Shown here: one piece after another, positions 1 through 8,665 of the stretch | Position numbering within the stretch: the first letter of the stretch is position 1 | How the letters are laid out: each line of letters begins with the position of its first letter | Assembly: GCA_946999385.1 (NCBI GenBank) | Contig: CAMQCZ010000009.1 | Span: 1 to 60,960 of the forward strand | Origin: an uncultured Lachnoanaerobaculum sp. | GTDB lineage: Bacteria; Bacillota; Clostridia; Lachnospirales; Lachnospiraceae | Direction of reading: 5' to 3' | Length of the DNA: 60,960 nucleotides | Position numbers and translations under genes: made by a program | Notes under the pieces: model-generated | Seen by the model: the letters and a program-made list of their open reading frames with translations, nothing else | What the model was told of the DNA's origin: nothing | Database searches by the model: none

Positions 1-1445
1 TCTATATGAGAAAGTGATTTTGGTCTATTTAAGCTTTCCAATTTTTCATACAATGTTAACATATATTTCTTTACAATGTTATTATCTTCAAAATTTATTC
101 CTCCACTACATTCACATAAATTTTCATAAAATTCTATTCTTTCTTTTAAATCAAAAATATGCTCTACCTGTAAATTGGCATCATGTAATTTATGTAAAAC
201 TTTTAAACATTTTTTTATATCATCAATATTGTTAGCATTTGCATTATGCGAACCTTTATAATACTTAGATATTTTATATCCTGTTTCAGAATCAAAAAAT
301 ACTAATTCTTCACAAATATCCAAGTCCTTTATTTTTTTATAATTTTGGTATTCATTTTTTCTATTAATTAATTGCTCTGTTCCTTTTCCGGGTATCCTAC
401 AAATATAGCTTGTATTATTTATATCAAATAGAAAGCTTTTATTGGTCATTCCTGATTTAAGACAACGCAAATTATGAATTAAGCCCTCTGATGTATTAAA
501 AACTTCAGCTATTAATTTCATTGCGGTATTATTTGAATTATTAATATATTTATCATCAAATAATCTAAGCTCTTCTAAATTTTCAAACTCATATACATTA
601 TCACTTGACTGCATATTTATATATATATCCTCTAAATTATATTTATTATCTCTAAGTGTATCTATAAGAACATTCTCCCAGTAATAATTATATGTATCAG
701 CTCTATTATAATAATCCTCGAGTATAGGTAAAAATTTATTTGAAAAAGTTTTTGACAAGTAAACCGGTCCATACATTACATAAGAATTTTCTCCACCTAT
801 TACTATATCTTTTATTATGCCTTGTTTATTATATTTTAGAGTCCATTCTAAGGTTTCCCCTTCCATATATACACTACTATACCATGAATTAATCTCATAT
901 TTATTAAAGATATTATTCCTTATCCAATTATCTGAAGATAAAAGATATGTATTTTTATTATAAAAAAGATTTTTTGCACAATATAAGGTAGATATAGTAT
1001 TTTTAGTTGCATATTCAGGATTATATAATAATTTAACATTATATTTATCAATTAAATATTCAAATTTTTCCTTTAAATATCCTACAACTATATAAATATC
1101 ATATATATCATTTTCATGTAATTGTTTGATTTGTCTTTCAATCATTCTTTCACCAAAAACTTCTAATAAACCCTTAGGTGTTTCAAAAGTAAGTGGTACA
1201 AAACGTGATCCGAAACCGGCAGCAAAAATAACTGCACTATCAACCTTATAATTATCCAACTCTTTTAAACACTTTTTGCTTAAAATTATTTCATTATTAT
1301 TTTTAACAAAATATTTTTCTTCTATACCAATTTTTATTATATTATTTATTTTACCAAGAGAAAATTTACATAATTTAGATAATTCTCTTTGTGTAAGCTT
1401 ACTATTTTTAACTAATTCTCTTGCTATTATAAATATCTCTTTCAT
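1..1445 (-). CDS. HTH-LicC-LicA fusion: CTP:phosphocholine cytidylyltransferase / choline kinase (partial, cut by window edge)
   Basis: I translated the minus strand from the ATG at 1445 and found 481 codons with no stop to the window edge. Residues 1-50 form a winged-helix-like head (KLTQRELSKLCKFSLGKIN). Residues 70-300 are a sugar-nucleotidyltransferase fold with the LicC signature: VIFAAGFGSRF, then TPKGLLEVFGERMIERQI, IVVGYLKEKFEYL, a SSDNW metal-site region and YYWENVL. Residues 320-481 match the start of a LicA choline kinase (KSGMTNKSFLFDINN, ICRIPGKGTEQL, LHKLHDANL). LicA makes phosphocholine and LicC activates it to CDP-choline for attachment to teichoic acid or glycans. The start is supported by an AGAGGT ribosome site and a TATAAT box at 1492-1497. 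The C-terminal catalytic end of the kinase lies outside the window. The head could be regulatory or only structural. Confidence 0.85.
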   Translation of the reverse strand, partial: MKEIFIIARELVKNSKLTQRELSKLCKFSLGKINNIIKIGIEEKYFVKNNNEIILSKKCLKELDNYKVDSAVIFAAGFGSRFVPLTFETPKGLLEVFGERMIERQIKQLHENDIYDIYIVVGYLKEKFEYLIDKYNVKLLYNPEYATKNTISTLYCAKNLFYNKNTYLLSSDNWIRNNIFNKYEINSWYSSVYMEGETLEWTLKYNKQGIIKDIVIGGENSYVMYGPVYLSKTFSNKFLPILEDYYNRADTYNYYWENVLIDTLRDNKYNLEDIYINMQSSDNVYEFENLEELRLFDDKYINNSNNTAMKLIAEVFNTSEGLIHNLRCLKSGMTNKSFLFDINNTSYICRIPGKGTEQLINRKNEYQNYKKIKDLDICEELVFFDSETGYKISKYYKGSHNANANNIDDIKKCLKVLHKLHDANLQVEHIFDLKERIEFYENLCECSGGINFEDNNIVKKYMLTLYEKLESLNRPKSLSHI

Positions 1446-1550
1446 TATACACCTCTTGTTCAAAATATTTTATAAATATAATTATTTGAACATTATAGCA
1501 TAAAATATTATATTTTAAAAGTATATTTAGTAAAAAATATTATATATATA

Positions 1551-1607
1551 AAAAAGAGCTTTATTAAGCGAAATTTTTATACTTAAATTTAACTTAATAA
1601 AAGCTCT
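1551..1607 (-). terminator. Rho-independent terminator of the nucleoside operon
   Basis: GAGCTTTATTAAG at 1556-1568 pairs with CTTAATAAAAGCTC at 1593-1606 with one bulged A, followed on the minus strand by a run of six T. It lies just after the punA stop and ends the nine-gene operon. Confidence 0.85.
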
Positions 1608-1619
1608 AAATTATATTTT

Positions 1620-2441
1620 TTAAATTCTCTTAATCAAATTATCAAGTAATTTCTTGAAATTCTTAGAAACTCGATCTGCCGTTTCCTGTACTTCTGAATG
1701 ATTCAATTTTGTTTCTAATATTCCTGCAGCCATATTTGTAATACAAGATATTGCACACACCCTTAGTCCTGCATGAGCTGCCACCATAGCTTCACATGCT
1801 GTACTCATACCTACCGCATCAGCTCCTAAAGCTCTAGCCATTCTGATTTCGGCAGGTGTTTCATATGCCGGTCCTGTAAATTGTAAATATACACCTTCTT
1901 TAATATCAATATCTAAGTCAAGTGAAATATCTTTTATAATTTTACAAAGATTTTTATCATAGACCTCGCTCATATCAGGAAAACGTGTACCTAATATTTC
2001 CAAATTTTCACCGATAAGAGGGCTAGGTACAAAGGATGAAATATGATCCTTTATAATCATAAAATCTCCTGCTTTATATGAAATATTAACTCCTCCTGCG
2101 GCATTTGTTAATATTAAAGTTTTAGCACCAAGCATTGCTATCAATCTTGTCGGTAAAACAACATCTGTCATAGAATATCCTTCATAAAAATGAACTCTGC
2201 CTTGCATTATTACTACAGGAACATTATCTATATATCCAAATACGAAACGTCCCTTATGCCCCTTAACTGTAGATATAGGAAAGCCGTCGATGGATGAATA
2301 ATCAATAACTTGTTCTATCTTTATATTATCAGCATAATCTCCTAAGCCTGAACCTAATATTATACCTACCCTAGGAACAAAATCACTTACTTTTCTTATG
2401 CTATCTAAGCAAGTAATAAGCTTGTCATAAACTCTATTCAT
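1620..2441 (-). CDS. punA: Purine nucleoside phosphorylase, inosine/guanosine type
   Basis: The 273-residue protein cleaves purine (deoxy)ribonucleosides with phosphate to the free base and (deoxy)ribose-1-phosphate. The trimeric PNP family is recognisable from the phosphate loop IILGSGLGDYAD, the sequence GHKGRFVFG, the MQGRVHFYEGYS block, the LTNAAGG segment, FTGPAYETPAE and the purine-site stretch AVGMSTACEAMVAAH. The ATG at 2441 is preferred over the upstream TTG because AAAGGA sits seven bases before it. It is the last gene of the operon, 11 bases after add, which supplies its inosine substrate. Confidence 0.95.
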   Translation of the reverse strand: MNRVYDKLITCLDSIRKVSDFVPRVGIILGSGLGDYADNIKIEQVIDYSSIDGFPISTVKGHKGRFVFGYIDNVPVVIMQGRVHFYEGYSMTDVVLPTRLIAMLGAKTLILTNAAGGVNISYKAGDFMIIKDHISSFVPSPLIGENLEILGTRFPDMSEVYDKNLCKIIKDISLDLDIDIKEGVYLQFTGPAYETPAEIRMARALGADAVGMSTACEAMVAAHAGLRVCAISCITNMAAGILETKLNHSEVQETADRVSKNFKKLLDNLIKRI

Positions 2442-2452
2442 AATTAATCCTT

Positions 2453-3424
2453 TCAACTATATAATTTTAATAATTTATGTTTTACACTATCATCAGCAAA
2501 TGTAGAATTTATAGAATTTTTAATTAATAATTCTATTTCTTCATCTCTTATCCCTAGATTATTTTGTATAAAACCGAATTCCTTGCTAAGTGAAGTATTA
2601 CTCACTGTAATATTGTCAGTATTAATAGTTACTTTTATATTATTATCAAGAAATTCTCTTAGTGGATATTCTATTATATTTTTAACAGCCTTTGTTTGCA
2701 TATTACTGATAGGACACATTTCTATAGTAACATCATTTTTTCTACATAATTCTTGTATATCTTTGTTATTTTTCATGGCAATACCATGTCCTATACGTTT
2801 TGCTCCCAGCAATATAGCTTCTTTTATATTATTAGCATCTCCACATTCTCCGGCATGAATAGTAAAAGGAAAACCTAAGCTTTTAACATAAGTAAAAAGA
2901 TTTCTAAATTTATACATAGGATATCTTGCTTCATCACCGGCTAAATCAGCTGCACAAACTCCTTCATTTAAGAAATATCTTGCAGCATCAATCATAGCAA
3001 TATTAGTTTCATCACTATGATGTCGCATTGCACAAACAATAACATTATAATCAATATTAGAAACTTTTTTACCTTCATTCAATCCATCTAAAACAGCCTC
3101 AATAACTTGTTTGCAATTCAAATTATTATTTATAGAAAGCATAGGAGCGAATCTAACTTCTATATATTTTATATTTTCATTAATAAGCGATATCAAAAAA
3201 TTTTCACTTGCCTTTTTAATATTTTCATATGTTTGTAAGCATTGTAAAGGAAGTTGAAATTTTTCTAAATATGTAGCTAAATCTTTACAATCATCAGCAA
3301 CCATAATCTCATCACTATTCACTTTTCTATTTAATAAACTACTTATACATTCCAAGCTAAGTGAACCGTCAAGATGACAATGCAAATCTATTTTTGATAT
3401 TTTTTTAAGATCATTTTTTTGCAT
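2453..3424 (-). CDS. add: Adenosine deaminase
   Basis: The 323-residue protein hydrolyses adenosine and deoxyadenosine to inosine and ammonia. It carries the zinc-binding DLHCHLDGS near residue 15, the FTIHAGECGD block, RIGHGIAM, the MCPISN segment and the TINTDN aspartate that binds zinc, all expected of the metallo-dependent ADA family. An AAGGAC ribosome site precedes the ATG. It feeds inosine to the phosphorylase encoded immediately downstream, so the pair converts adenosine to hypoxanthine and ribose-1-phosphate. Confidence 0.95.
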   Translation of the reverse strand: MQKNDLKKISKIDLHCHLDGSLSLECISSLLNRKVNSDEIMVADDCKDLATYLEKFQLPLQCLQTYENIKKASENFLISLINENIKYIEVRFAPMLSINNNLNCKQVIEAVLDGLNEGKKVSNIDYNVIVCAMRHHSDETNIAMIDAARYFLNEGVCAADLAGDEARYPMYKFRNLFTYVKSLGFPFTIHAGECGDANNIKEAILLGAKRIGHGIAMKNNKDIQELCRKNDVTIEMCPISNMQTKAVKNIIEYPLREFLDNNIKVTINTDNITVSNTSLSKEFGFIQNNLGIRDEEIELLIKNSINSTFADDSVKHKLLKLYS

Positions 3425-3439
3425 TATTAAAGTCCTTAA

Positions 3440-4585
3440 TTACTTTATATCTTCAACTGTAACAAGCTCAACAGGAACCTTCCCTGCTTCAGTAGCTACA
3501 GAATCATTTTGAACAACTATTTCTCCATCACTAATTTTTTTATAAAGTGCATTATATTCATCTTTAGTAAATTTTTTGAATTTTGAAGTATCCATTGGTA
3601 ATTGAACACCATTATCTTTTGCTGTAAGAGTTACAGAAACTCCGCCTTCAAATTTATCATTATAGAATGAATCAATAGTATTATAAACTGAATCACTTAA
3701 ATTTTTCATAGCAGATGTTATAACTGTATCAGATTCAGGTGATTGATCAACATCGACACCTATCATAACTTTTCCACTTGCTTCAGCCGCCTTCATAACA
3801 GAGTTACCAACTCCACCACCACAGGCAAATATACACTCAACACCACCATTGTACCAAGAAGCTGCCTTAGACATATTTTCAGGAGAAGCATCAAAATTAC
3901 CTACATATGTATATTTAAGAGTAACATCTCCCTTAGCTAAGCCTAAATCCTTTGCTGCCGCATCAGTACCTTGAATAAATCCATAACCGAATCTAACTAC
4001 AGCAGGAACTGCAATACCGCCCATAAATCCAAGCTTTGTATAGCCATCCTTTACAGCTGCATAACCTGCCATATAACCTGCTTGTTCCTCAGCATAAAAA
4101 ATTGAATGAACATTCTTTTCTATTTGAACTTTACCATCATTTGTAGGTGCAGCATCAATAATAACAAATTTTATATCAGGATATTTAGTTTGTGCTTGAT
4201 AAATAGGATTTTCGAATAAAAATCCAGGTGTTACTATAAGCTTAGCTCCACCTTTTACAGCTAAATCAATGGCATTTAAGCATGCCTCATCAGATTTCTC
4301 AGAAGGCTTATAATATTTATGTGTTATATTATGTTCTTTAGCATATTTTTCAAGTCCCTCCCATGAACCCTGATTAAATGATTTATCATCTATAGTTCCT
4401 ACATCAGTAATAAGTGCAAGCTCATAACCATTAGCATCATCTGAAGAAGTTTTTTCTTCCCCTTCTCCTTGTGCCTGTGTAGCAGCTTCATTCTTAACCT
4501 CATTAGGCTTCTTTACAGCACAAGCACTAAGTGATGACATTACCATAGCACCTGCCAATAAAATACTTAAAATTTGTTTCTTCAT
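3440..4585 (-). CDS. bmpA: BMP-family nucleoside-binding lipoprotein of the ABC importer
   Basis: The 381-residue protein starts with a lipoprotein signal whose lipobox ends LSAC near residue 22, followed by an Ala/Glu/Asp-rich linker. The body is the BMP (Med/TmpC/PnrA) fold: LALITDVGTIDDKSFNQGSWEGL, TPGFLFENPIYQAQ, VFFAC-like IFACGGGVGNS and MIGVDVDQS. PnrA-type proteins bind nucleosides such as inosine and guanosine. It lies in one operon with two permeases and a double ATPase, which fits a Nup/BmpA importer rather than a regulator. An AAGGAGG site precedes the ATG. Confidence 0.93.
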   Translation of the reverse strand: MKKQILSILLAGAMVMSSLSACAVKKPNEVKNEAATQAQGEGEEKTSSDDANGYELALITDVGTIDDKSFNQGSWEGLEKYAKEHNITHKYYKPSEKSDEACLNAIDLAVKGGAKLIVTPGFLFENPIYQAQTKYPDIKFVIIDAAPTNDGKVQIEKNVHSIFYAEEQAGYMAGYAAVKDGYTKLGFMGGIAVPAVVRFGYGFIQGTDAAAKDLGLAKGDVTLKYTYVGNFDASPENMSKAASWYNGGVECIFACGGGVGNSVMKAAEASGKVMIGVDVDQSPESDTVITSAMKNLSDSVYNTIDSFYNDKFEGGVSVTLTAKDNGVQLPMDTSKFKKFTKDEYNALYKKISDGEIVVQNDSVATEAGKVPVELVTVEDIK

Positions 4586-4597
4586 TTTCTCCTCCTT

Positions 4598-5263
4598 TTA
4601 ATAAGTATCCAACTTATTTTCTTTTATTAGTGAAATTGCTGAACTTGTTCCAATTCTATCACAACCCGCCAAGATAAAAGCTTCCAAATCCTTTAAGCTT
4701 TTAACTCCACCGGCAGCTTTAATTTTTACATGTTCACCAATATTCTCCTTAAATAATTTTATATCTTCAAGCGTAGCACCTGAAGTACCAAAGCCTGTAG
4801 ATGTCTTAATATAATCTGCTTTTGCATTTGTTATGATTTTACACATCTTAATTTTTTCTTCTGTTGTAAGATAGCAAGCTTCTATAATCACCTTAAGTAT
4901 TTTATCACCAACTATTCCTTTTAGTAAAGAAATTTCTTTTTCAACTTTATCAAAAGAAGCATTTTTTACATCAGAAATATTTATAACCATATCTATTTCA
5001 TTAGCACCATCGAGCAAGGCTCTTTTAGCTTCTTCAGCCTTTATTTGTGTTTCATTATAGCCTAAAGGAAAACCTATAACTGTGCAAATATTAATTCTAT
5101 CACCATATTCTTTTTTTATCCTTGAAATATAACAAGGCGGTATACAAACAGAAGCTGTTTTAAATTCAAGTGCTTCATCACATATTTTCTTTATATCATC
5201 CCATGTAGCAAAAGCCTTTAATAAGGTATGATCAACATGTGTCAAAATATCTTTGATTTCCAT
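4598..5263 (-). CDS. deoC: Deoxyribose-phosphate aldolase
   Basis: The 221-residue protein splits 2-deoxyribose-5-phosphate to acetaldehyde and glyceraldehyde-3-phosphate. Family marks are VDHTLLK near the start, the VIGFPLG loop, EIDMVINI, the Schiff-base lysine region KVIIEACYL, the proton-relay lysine segment DYIKTSTGF, and VKIKAAGGVKS. Length is normal for bacterial DeoC. It lies between the pyrimidine phosphorylase and the binding protein. The phosphopentomutase that makes its substrate from deoxyribose-1-phosphate is not in this window. Confidence 0.96.
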   Translation of the reverse strand: MEIKDILTHVDHTLLKAFATWDDIKKICDEALEFKTASVCIPPCYISRIKKEYGDRINICTVIGFPLGYNETQIKAEEAKRALLDGANEIDMVINISDVKNASFDKVEKEISLLKGIVGDKILKVIIEACYLTTEEKIKMCKIITNAKADYIKTSTGFGTSGATLEDIKLFKENIGEHVKIKAAGGVKSLKDLEAFILAGCDRIGTSSAISLIKENKLDTY

Positions 5264-5277
5264 AATTCTCCTTTTAC

Positions 5278-6603
5278 TTAATTATATTTAATAATATTAT
5301 CTTTACTAACTCTTGCATAAATTAGCGGTATAGCTTTAGGCTTGGTATCTGAAAATTCTAAAGAATTTATATATTTATCTGCCGCATTTTCAAATAATAC
5401 TTTGTCATCAGCATACATAGTAGCTAAAATATCTCCTTTATTAAAATAATCTCCATATTTTTTATGTAGGCTTATACCTGCACTATAATCTATTATACTA
5501 TCCTTAGTTTCTCTTCCGGCTCCCAACATAACAGATGAAATACCAATACCCTCAGTATCCATTTTACTTATATATCCACATCTATTTGCAATTATATCAT
5601 ATGAATATTTGGCTTTTTCAAATTTTTCAGTATCAAGTATAAGATTTTTATCTCCACCTTGTGCAGCTACCATCTCTACAAATTTATTGAAAGCCTGTCC
5701 ATTATCTATTGCCTTCTTGGCAAGCATTTCACACTCTGATATACTTCCTTTATCTGCTAAATGTAACATATTTGCCGCAAGCTGTATACAAACCTCTGTA
5801 AGATCACTTGGTCCTTTTCCTTTTAACACTTCTACTGCTTCAATTACCTCTAAGCTATTACCTATATTTTTACCTAAAGGTATATCCATATCAGTTATCA
5901 GTGCTATAGTATTTTTACCGGCATTTACTCCTATATCAACCATTTCTCTTGCCAAATCAATAGATGATTCAACCGTTTTCATAAAGGCTCCACTACCTGT
6001 TTTAACATCCAATAATATGCAATCATTTCCTGCAGCCAATTTTTTACTCATTATTGAAGTAGCAATCAAAGGTATACTATCAACGGTAGCTGTTACATCT
6101 CTTAAAGCATAAAGCTTTTTATCAGCAGGTGCAAGATTACCTGATTGACCAATAACACTTACGCCAACTTTATTTACTATATCAAAAAATTCTTTTTTAC
6201 TCAAAGTAGTTTTAAAGCCCTTTATTGATTCTAATTTATCAACAGTTCCACCTGTATGACCTAAGCCTCGTCCGGACATTTTAGCTACTTTAACTCCATA
6301 GCATGCAACTATAGGGGCTATTATAAGTGTTGTTTTATCACCAACACCACCTGTAGAATGCTTATCAACTTTAACTCCCTCTATAGCAGATAAATCAACC
6401 ATATCACCTGAACCTGCAACTGCCATAGTCATATTCAAAGTTTCAGCTTTAGTCATTCCTCTAAAATATACTGCCATTAAAAATGCAGACATCTGATAGT
6501 CAGGAATATTTCCATTAACATAATCTTTTATTATATATTCTATCTCAGACTTGCTAAGCTCCAAGGAATTTCTTTTTTTCATAATCAAATCATACATTCT
6601 CAT
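5278..6603 (-). CDS. pdp: Pyrimidine-nucleoside phosphorylase
   Basis: The 441-residue protein phosphorolyses uridine, thymidine and deoxyuridine. It has the family signature SGRGLGHTGGTVDKLESI near residue 110, KHSTGGVGDKTTL, the phosphate and nucleoside loop KKLYALRDVTATVDS, and MSKKLAAG. The C-terminal PYNP domain (residues 345-430) is present. Length matches Bacillus and Geobacillus Pdp rather than the longer archaeal enzymes. The ribosome site GGAG lies 11 bases before the first ATG, and an ATG two codons later is possible. It acts before deoC in deoxynucleoside breakdown. Confidence 0.95.
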   Translation of the reverse strand: MRMYDLIMKKRNSLELSKSEIEYIIKDYVNGNIPDYQMSAFLMAVYFRGMTKAETLNMTMAVAGSGDMVDLSAIEGVKVDKHSTGGVGDKTTLIIAPIVACYGVKVAKMSGRGLGHTGGTVDKLESIKGFKTTLSKKEFFDIVNKVGVSVIGQSGNLAPADKKLYALRDVTATVDSIPLIATSIMSKKLAAGNDCILLDVKTGSGAFMKTVESSIDLAREMVDIGVNAGKNTIALITDMDIPLGKNIGNSLEVIEAVEVLKGKGPSDLTEVCIQLAANMLHLADKGSISECEMLAKKAIDNGQAFNKFVEMVAAQGGDKNLILDTEKFEKAKYSYDIIANRCGYISKMDTEGIGISSVMLGAGRETKDSIIDYSAGISLHKKYGDYFNKGDILATMYADDKVLFENAADKYINSLEFSDTKPKAIPLIYARVSKDNIIKYN

Positions 6604-6617
6604 AATTTAAAATTCTC

Positions 6618-7571
6618 CTATCTACTTCCTTTATCATAAGGTATACCTTCAGCCTTTGGTGCTTGTGAATTTTTAGAAAGAAAAGCTAAGACCAATAGTG
6701 TTGCAATATAAGGTATCATCTTATATATTTCATTAGGAATTGTTGTATTCTTTAAAAATGGTATTGCTGAATAAGCACTTGCTATAGTTTTCATAATTCC
6801 AAAGAAAAATGCCGCAAAAAATATTTTACTGCTTCTCCATTGTCCAAATATTAATACTGCCAAAGCTAAGAATCCATAGCCTGCAACTGATGCATTAAAA
6901 TTAGTAGATGTAGGTATAACAAATATCAATCCACCTATACCACCTAAAACTCCTGAAATTATAACACCGGCATATCTTATTCTTGCTACATTTACACCAA
7001 CTGAATCAGCTGCACCCGGATGCTCACCGCAGGCTCTTAATCTTAATCCGAATTTTGTCTTTTTAATAACAAAAGCACAAATAATATATATTAAAAAACC
7101 TATATATGTAGTAATATAAGCATTTTTAAAAAATAAAGATCCGATAATAGGAATATCTCCTAAAATAGGAACCTTATTTATATGAAATGTATCAACAAAT
7201 TGTATTTGTTGCATCCCTTGAATCATACGGGCTGCAAAAATTGCAAAAGCTGGAGCAAACATATTTAAGGCTGTACCGCTAATTGTTTGATCTGCCTTCA
7301 TATTTATAGATGCAAAGGCATGTAAAAGTGAAAATAAGCCTCCTGTAATGCCTGATATAAGAATAGCCAATATAAGCAACAGCTGTCCACTCATACTATT
7401 TCCGACTATATTTATAAAAAATATTCCTGTAAAAGCTCCAAATACCATAATTCCTTCTAAGGCAATATTTATGACACCACTGCGTTCTGAATACATTGCA
7501 CCTATTGCAACTATCAAAAGAGGAATTGCAAAAAACATTGTCTGTTGTACTATAAAATATAAAATATCCAT
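6618..7571 (-). CDS. nupC: Nucleoside ABC transporter permease (second)
   Basis: The 317-residue membrane protein has about eight to nine hydrophobic segments and belongs to the branched-chain/nucleoside (BPD_transp_2) permease family. Typical marks are SERSGVINIALEGIMVFGAF near residue 30, the RACGEHPGAADSVGVNV cytoplasmic loop that contacts the ATPase, and a GGIGG segment. Its ATG overlaps the stop of the preceding permease (TAATG), so the two are translationally coupled. With nupB it should form the membrane channel of the nucleoside importer. Confidence 0.92.
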   Translation of the reverse strand: MDILYFIVQQTMFFAIPLLIVAIGAMYSERSGVINIALEGIMVFGAFTGIFFINIVGNSMSGQLLLILAILISGITGGLFSLLHAFASINMKADQTISGTALNMFAPAFAIFAARMIQGMQQIQFVDTFHINKVPILGDIPIIGSLFFKNAYITTYIGFLIYIICAFVIKKTKFGLRLRACGEHPGAADSVGVNVARIRYAGVIISGVLGGIGGLIFVIPTSTNFNASVAGYGFLALAVLIFGQWRSSKIFFAAFFFGIMKTIASAYSAIPFLKNTTIPNEIYKMIPYIATLLVLAFLSKNSQAPKAEGIPYDKGSR

Positions 7572-8665
7572 TATTTTTTATCCCTCCTTTTTAGTAGAGT
7601 CGAAAGTTTGTTCATTATACTTTTAAATAATAAAGAAAGTGCCGCACAATATATAATAGCCGCTATAATAATATCTATAGCCTCAGGTGCAAAATCAAAT
7701 AATTGCATATTATATCCACCAACTGTTATATAAGCTATAAATAAACCTGAAAATAATATACCTATAGGATTTGATTGTCCAAGTAAAGCTACTGAAATCC
7801 CTGCAAATCCTTCAGGAGCTATAATATCAAGAACCTGTAAATATCTTCCTGAATTTGCAAGATATAATAAGGAGCCTCCGACTCCTGCCAAAGCTCCGGC
7901 AATAAGCATAGATAATATAATAGTTCTCTTTTCATTTATTCCTGCATATCTGCTTGCAAATTTATTTTTACCACAAGCTTTTAATTCATATCCTAAAATA
8001 GTTTTATTTAAAATAATATGAATAATAATTACAAAAAATATTACTATTAAAATTCCTATATTAATATTTGTATCAGGGAATATTAAATCAAGTCCCGCCT
8101 TTGGCAAATTTGCACTTTTAGCTACTGCCATAGATTGATTTTTAATCTGATTATACACACTATTACGTATACCGATATTAACGAGATACATTCCTATATA
8201 ATTCATCATAATCGAAGAAATTACTTCATTAACATTAAAAAATGCTTTCAAAAAGCCCGGAACAAAACCCCAAAGCATTCCGGCGAACATAGCCATAATT
8301 ACTGCTACAAGCCAATGTATACTTGGTGGTAAAAATGTCCACTTAACACCCACATAAACTGCAACAAATGCTCCCATAGTAAATTGACCTGAAGCACCTA
8401 TATTAAATAAACCTGTTCTAAATGCAAATCCTACAGATAAACCTGTCATAATAATAGGTGTTGCAATATATAGCATCTGACCTATACCTTTAATTCCATC
8501 TGTAAATCCGCCCTGTAAAATCATCATAAATCCGCCGTAGGCTTGGCTTGGATTACTAATTACAAGTATTATAAAACCAAATAAAAGTCCACATATAATA
8601 GCAAGAATAGAAGCTATCAATCCGGAAAAACTTTCACTTTTAAAAAAATTATTTTTAACCTTCAT
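7571..8665 (-). CDS. nupB: Nucleoside ABC transporter permease (first)
   Basis: The 364-residue permease is the longer partner of the pair. It shares the RTGLFNIGASGQFTMGAF segment near residue 85, the coupling loop YELKACGKNKFASRYAGIN and a GVGGSLLYLA stretch with the other permease. Its start overlaps the 3' end of the ATPase gene by 11 bases. A heterodimer with nupC fits the BmpA-NupABC organisation known from Lactococcus and the NupNOPQ system of Bacillus. Confidence 0.92.
   Translation of the reverse strand: MKVKNNFFKSESFSGLIASILAIICGLLFGFIILVISNPSQAYGGFMMILQGGFTDGIKGIGQMLYIATPIIMTGLSVGFAFRTGLFNIGASGQFTMGAFVAVYVGVKWTFLPPSIHWLVAVIMAMFAGMLWGFVPGFLKAFFNVNEVISSIMMNYIGMYLVNIGIRNSVYNQIKNQSMAVAKSANLPKAGLDLIFPDTNINIGILIVIFFVIIIHIILNKTILGYELKACGKNKFASRYAGINEKRTIILSMLIAGALAGVGGSLLYLANSGRYLQVLDIIAPEGFAGISVALLGQSNPIGILFSGLFIAYITVGGYNMQLFDFAPEAIDIIIAAIIYCAALSLLFKSIMNKLSTLLKRRDKK

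Noticed and set aside
14..1503. Short plus-strand open frames at 14-235 and 1276-1503
   Set aside because: They are antisense to the continuous LicC-LicA fusion on the minus strand, have no ribosome sites, and encode low-complexity hydrophobic strings caused by AT-rich codons.
5609..6112. Plus-strand 167-codon open frame
   Set aside because: It is antisense to pdp, whose catalytic motifs are intact. It has no promoter or ribosome site.
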